From positions 124,001 through 188,000 of the forward strand of contig BSBK01006384.1 of assembly GCA_027943335.1 (NCBI GenBank): 64,000 bases of DNA. The letters are read 5' to 3'. This document shows positions 59,359-64,000 of the stretch, piece by piece. Position numbers and translations under genes: made by a program. Under the pieces are notes generated by a model that had not been told where the DNA came from, did no database searches, and was given only the letters and a program-made list of their open reading frames with translations. The first letter of the stretch is position 1, and each line of letters begins with the position of its first letter. This stretch comes from Chamaecyparis obtusa. Lineage: Eukaryota; Streptophyta; Pinopsida; Cupressales; Cupressaceae.

Positions 59359-62300
59359 AACCCTAATGACCCCTTAACAGGCCTATTGACCCTGTTTCAA
59401 CATGTGGTCTCCCAAGAGCACCCCATGGACCCCTTTCGAGTTCTAGTAGGCAAAATTCATCCAAATTTGGTACATATGTCTTTTGACATGTCCTAATGCA
59501 TTCCAAGGGGTTACAGTTCCATAGAAGTTGCATTTCAAACCCTAGTGACCCCTTAATAGGCCTACCAACCTTGATTTGACATGTGGTCTCCCGAGACCAC
59601 CCCATGGACCCCTTTTAAGTTCTACTTGGCAAAACACATCCATATTTGGTACATAGGTCATGTGGCATGTCCTAATGCATTCCAAAGGGTCACCATTCCA
59701 TAAAAGTTGCATTTCAAACCCTAATGACCCCTTAACAGGCCTACTGACAATGATTCGACATGTGGTCTCCCGAAAGCACCCCATTGACCCCTTTCGAGTT
59801 CTACTAGGAAAAACTCATCCAAATTTGGTACATAGGTCCTATGACATGTCATAATGCATTCCAAAGGGTCATCATTCCATCCAAGTTTCATTTCTAACCC
59901 TAATGATCCCTTGACAGGCCTATCGACCCCAATACGACATGAGGTATCCCGAGAGCACCCCATGGACCCCTTTCGCGTTCTACTAGGAAAAAGTCATCCA
60001 AATTTGGTACGTAGGTGCTCTGATATGTTCTAATGTGTTAGAAAGGTTCACCATTCTATTGAAGATGCATTTAAAACCCTAATGACCCCTCAACAGGCCT
60101 ACGGACCCCGTTTCTACATGTGGTCTCTCGAGAGCAGCCCATGGACCCCTTTTGAGTTCTACTAGGCAAAAGTCATCCAAATTTGGTTTTTAGGTCCTCT
60201 AACATGATCTAATGCATTCCAAAGGGTCACCATTCCATTTAAGTTTCATTTTAAACCATATAGACCCCTTAATAGGCCTACCGACCCCGAGTCGACATGA
60301 GATCTCCCGAGAGCACCCCATGGACCCCTTTTGAGTTCTACTAGGAAAAAGTCATCCAAATTTGGTATGTAGGTCCTCTGACATGTCCTAACGAATTCCA
60401 AAGAGTCACCGTTCCATCAAAGTTGCATATGGAACCCTAATAACCCCTTAACAGGCCTACCAACCCCGATTTGACATGTGGTCTCCCGAGAGCACCCCAT
60501 GGACCCCTTTAGAGTTCTACTAGGAAAAAGTCATCTGAATCATGGAATTAGGTCCTTTGACATTTTTTAATGTGTTTCAAAGGGTCACCGTTCCATGAAA
60601 GATGCATTTCGAATGCTATTGACCCCTTAACAGGCCTACCGGCCCCGTTTTGACATGTAGTCTCCCGAGAGCACCCCATTAACCCCTTTTGAGTTATACT
60701 AGTAAAAAATCATCCAAATTGGGTAAATAGGTCCTATGACATGTCCTAATGTGTTATAGAGGGTCACTATTCTATCGAAGTTGCATTTCAAACCCTATTG
60801 ACCCCTTAATAGGCCTAACGACCTTGTTTCGACATGTGATCTCCTGAGAGCACCCCATGGACCCCTTACGAGTTCTACTAGGAAAAAGTCATCCAAATTT
60901 GCTACATAGGTCCTATGACATGTCCTAATGTGTTACAAAGGGTCACTATTCCATCAAATTTTCATTTGGAACCCTAATGACACTTTAACAAGCCTATCAA
61001 CCTCGATTCTACATGTGGTCTCCTGAGAGCACTCCATGGACCCCTTTCAAGTTCTACTAGGAAAACGTCATCCAAATTTGGTACGTAGTTCCTTTGACAT
61101 GTCCTAATGCATTCCAAAGGGTAAATTTTCCATCAAAGTTTCATTTGGAACCCTAATGACCCCTTAACAGGCCTACCGACCCCGATTCGACATGAGGTCT
61201 CTCGAGAGCACCCCATGGACCCCTTTCGAGTTATACTAGGAAAAATTAGTCCAAATTTTGTACATAGGTCCTATGACATGTCCTAATGTGTTCCAAATGG
61301 TCACCGCTTCATCAAAGTTGCATTTGGAACCATAATGACCCTTTAATAGGCCTACTGACCCTGTTTCAACATGTGGTCTCCTGAGAGCACCCCATGGACC
61401 CCTTTCGAGTTATACTTGGAAAAAGCCATCCAAATTTGGTACGTAGGTCCTCTAACATGTCCTAATGCATTCCAAAGGGTCACCATTCCATCAAAGTTGC
61501 ATTTCAAACCCTAATGACCCCTTAACAGGCCTACCGACCCCGATTCGACATGAAGTCTTCCGAGAGCACCCCATGGACCCCTTTCAAGTTCTACTAGGGA
61601 AAAGTCATCCAAATTTTTTACATAGGTCGTATGATATGTCCTAATGTGTTCCAAAGGCTCTCCATTCCATTGAAGTTTCATTTGAAACTGTAATGACCCC
61701 ATAATAGGCCTACCGACCTCGATTCGACATGAGGTCTCTCGAGAGCACCCTGTGGACCCCTTTCGAATTCTACTAGGAAAAAGTCATCCAAATTTGGTAT
61801 GTAGGTCCTATGACATGTCCTAATACGTTCCAAAGGGTCACTGTTCCATCAAAGTTTCATTTCGAATCCCTAATGACCCTTAACAGGCCAATCCACCCTG
61901 ATTCGACATGTGGTTTCCCGAGAGCACCCCATGGACCCCTTTCAAGTTCTACTAGGCAAAAGTCATCCAAATTTGGTATGTAGTTTGTATGACATGTTCT
62001 AATGCATTCCAAAGGGTCACCATTCCATCAAAGTTTCATTTGTAACCCTAATGACCCCTTAACAGCCCTACCGACCTCGATTCGACATGAGGTCTCCCAA
62101 GAGCAACCCATGGACCCCTTTTGAGTTATTCTAGGAAAAAGTCATCTGAATCATGTAATTAGGTCCTCTTACATGTCTTAATGTGTTCCAAAGGGTCACC
62201 CTTCCATCAAATCTAAATTTCAAACCCTAACGCCCCCTTAATAGGCCTACCGACCCCGATTCGACATGAGGTCTCCCGAGAGCACCCCATGGACCCCTTT

Positions 62301-63175
62301 CGAGTTCTACTAGGAAAAAGTCATCCAAATTTGGTATGTAGCTCCTATGACATGTCCTAATGCATTCCAAAGGGTCACCATTCCATGAAAGTTTTATTTG
62401 GAACCCTAATGACCCCTTAATAGGCCTACCGACCCCATTTCGACATGTGGTCTCTTAAGAGCACACCATGGACCCCTTTCGAGTTTTACAAGGAAAAAGT
62501 CATCCAAATTTGGTACATAGATCCTATGACATATCCTAATGCATTCCAAAGGGTCACCGTTCCATCGAAGTTTCATTTGGAACCCTAATGACCTCTTAAC
62601 AGGCCTACCGACCCGATTCGACATGTGGTCTCCCGAGAGCACCCCATGTACCCCTTTCGAGTTCTACTAGGAAAAAGTTATCCAAATTTGGTACATAGGT
62701 CATTTGATATGTCCTAATGTGTTCCAAAAGATCACCGTTCATCGAAAGTTTCATTTGGAACCCCGATGACCCCTTAAGTCACCTATCGACCCCAAATTGC
62801 ACAATGGTCTCCCAAGAGCACCCCATGGACCCTTTTCGAGTTTGACTAATCAAAATTCATCTAAATTGTAGAGTTAGGTCCTTTGACATGTCCCAATGCG
62901 TTCCAAATGGTCACCGTGTATCAAAGGTTGTCTCACGAGCCCTGATGACCCCTTAAGACGCCTAGCAACACTGATTGGACATGTGGTCTCCTGAGAGCAC
63001 CCCATGGACCCTTTTCAAGTTCGACTAGGAAAAAGTCATTAAAATTTGGTACATTGGTCCTTGGACATGCCCTATTGCCTTCCAAATGGTCACTGTACAT
63101 CCGAAGTTGCCTCACAAACCCTAATTACCCCTTAAGACGTCTAGCAACCCCGATTCGACCTGTTGTCTCATGAGA
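59359..63175 (-). repeat. 179-base satellite array, right arm, 21 copies
   Basis: The same 179-base unit as the left arm, on the minus strand. CCATGGACC or a variant recurs 21 times from 59430 to 63005. The units from 59925 outwards mirror the left arm. The first three (59359-59924) have no partner on the left. Confidence 0.92.
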
Positions 63176-63401
63176 GGATCTGTTATAACTTAAATTAAAT
63201 ATTAAAATAATATATAAAATATTTGAAAAAATACAATATTTAATAGACTAAATATATAATATATATTATAAGATATATTAGATATTACATTTAATGTATA
63301 TTATCAAATATACAATATATTAATGTCCTATTCATTTTATATATTATATATATTAGATATTATATTATATTATTTTATATACACAACAATATTTAATATA
63401 T

Positions 63402-63402
63402 A

Positions 63403-63482
<80 letters not shown>
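63402..63482 (+). repeat. (AT)n microsatellite, right arm
   Basis: A nearly pure AT run followed by about 180 bases of AT-rich sequence that has no counterpart in the left arm. Confidence 0.9.
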
Positions 63483-63485
<3 letters not shown>

Positions 63486-63788
63486 GTAACATTTATATTA
63501 TAATATAAAAATATTGCATTTAATATAAATCTGAACAGACTATATACTTAGGTCGTTTAAATTGATATTATCGAATATATAATATAAATAAATAATATAT
63601 ATAATATATATACTATATAATATAATATATAAAACATAAATATAAAATATATAAATTATTCATTGTCAGGGTGAAAGAAAAAAACATCAAAATTAAAGGG
63701 AAATAAAAAAAGAGTGGGAGGGGAAAACTTTTCAAATTTTAAATTCAAATAAAATCGGGTACTCGATTTTTTCGGGTACCCAATTAGG

Positions 63789-64000
63789 CTTGGTAATAGC
63801 TTTGGAAACCAAAGCCTCATGGTCAACACTGAAGGTGTGCAAAAAATGTGTTTTTTCTCTATTTTTCTTATATCAACACTTCGACCATTAGGTTGACGAC
63901 TTTTTTTCCACCGAATTTTGATAAAATGAAAAGGGTTTCTTTGGATGATTGTTAGCTTTCCATCGATATAAGTGCTGTCAGATTTTGAATTCGTTAAGTA
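63789..64000. other. Right flank
   Basis: No supported feature. Confidence 0.4.

Overview
The window reads as a repeat-dominated stretch of a land-plant nuclear genome, most likely a large-genome seed plant; a gymnosperm is a guess from the density and type of repeats. Plant origin is supported by an MKS1-like VQ-motif gene, fragments of a plant NADPH oxidase (RBOH) and of an LRR receptor gene, a plant mobile domain, and a Tat-type Ty3/gypsy element with two RNase H domains. No bacterial features were seen (no operons, rRNA, tRNA or CRISPR). Only one gene looks intact and host-like: the VQ-motif gene at 39779-40420 (minus).

Layout. 1-18965: a Ty1/copia element on the minus strand, cut by the left window edge, with frame-broken gag, protease, integrase and reverse transcriptase. 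Two things have landed in it. The first is an 11.2-kb non-autonomous Ty3/gypsy element (1054-12267, plus) with 1.26-kb LTRs and the 5-bp target duplication GAGTC. The second is a 1-kb foldback element (14496-15476), which lies beside an inverted piece of the copia integrase. 18966-21755: AT-rich spacer with a probable SINE. 21756-38823: a 17-kb Tat-lineage Ty3/gypsy element (plus; target duplication GTAGT). Its order is gag, protease, G-patch, RT, RNase H, second RNase H, integrase, and then, on the opposite strand, a decayed plant-mobile-domain gene. 38829-44250: the VQ gene and a 5'-truncated LINE. 44250-51300: spacer with a copia relic, an RBOH pseudogene and LRR exons. 53690-63788: a 10.1-kb foldback whose arms mirror each other unit by unit and carry a 179-bp satellite (18 copies left, 21 right) around a core of short palindromes.

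How the parts relate. The two Ty3/gypsy elements share primer-binding site, polypurine tract, a short gag patch and the integrase C-terminus. The small one therefore looks like a pol-deleted derivative that depends on a relative of the large one. Both carry, just after the integrase frame, a hairpin family whose stems differ in sequence between copies while pairing is mostly kept. I do not know a name for this structure. It and the 10-kb foldback are the two most unusual signals here.
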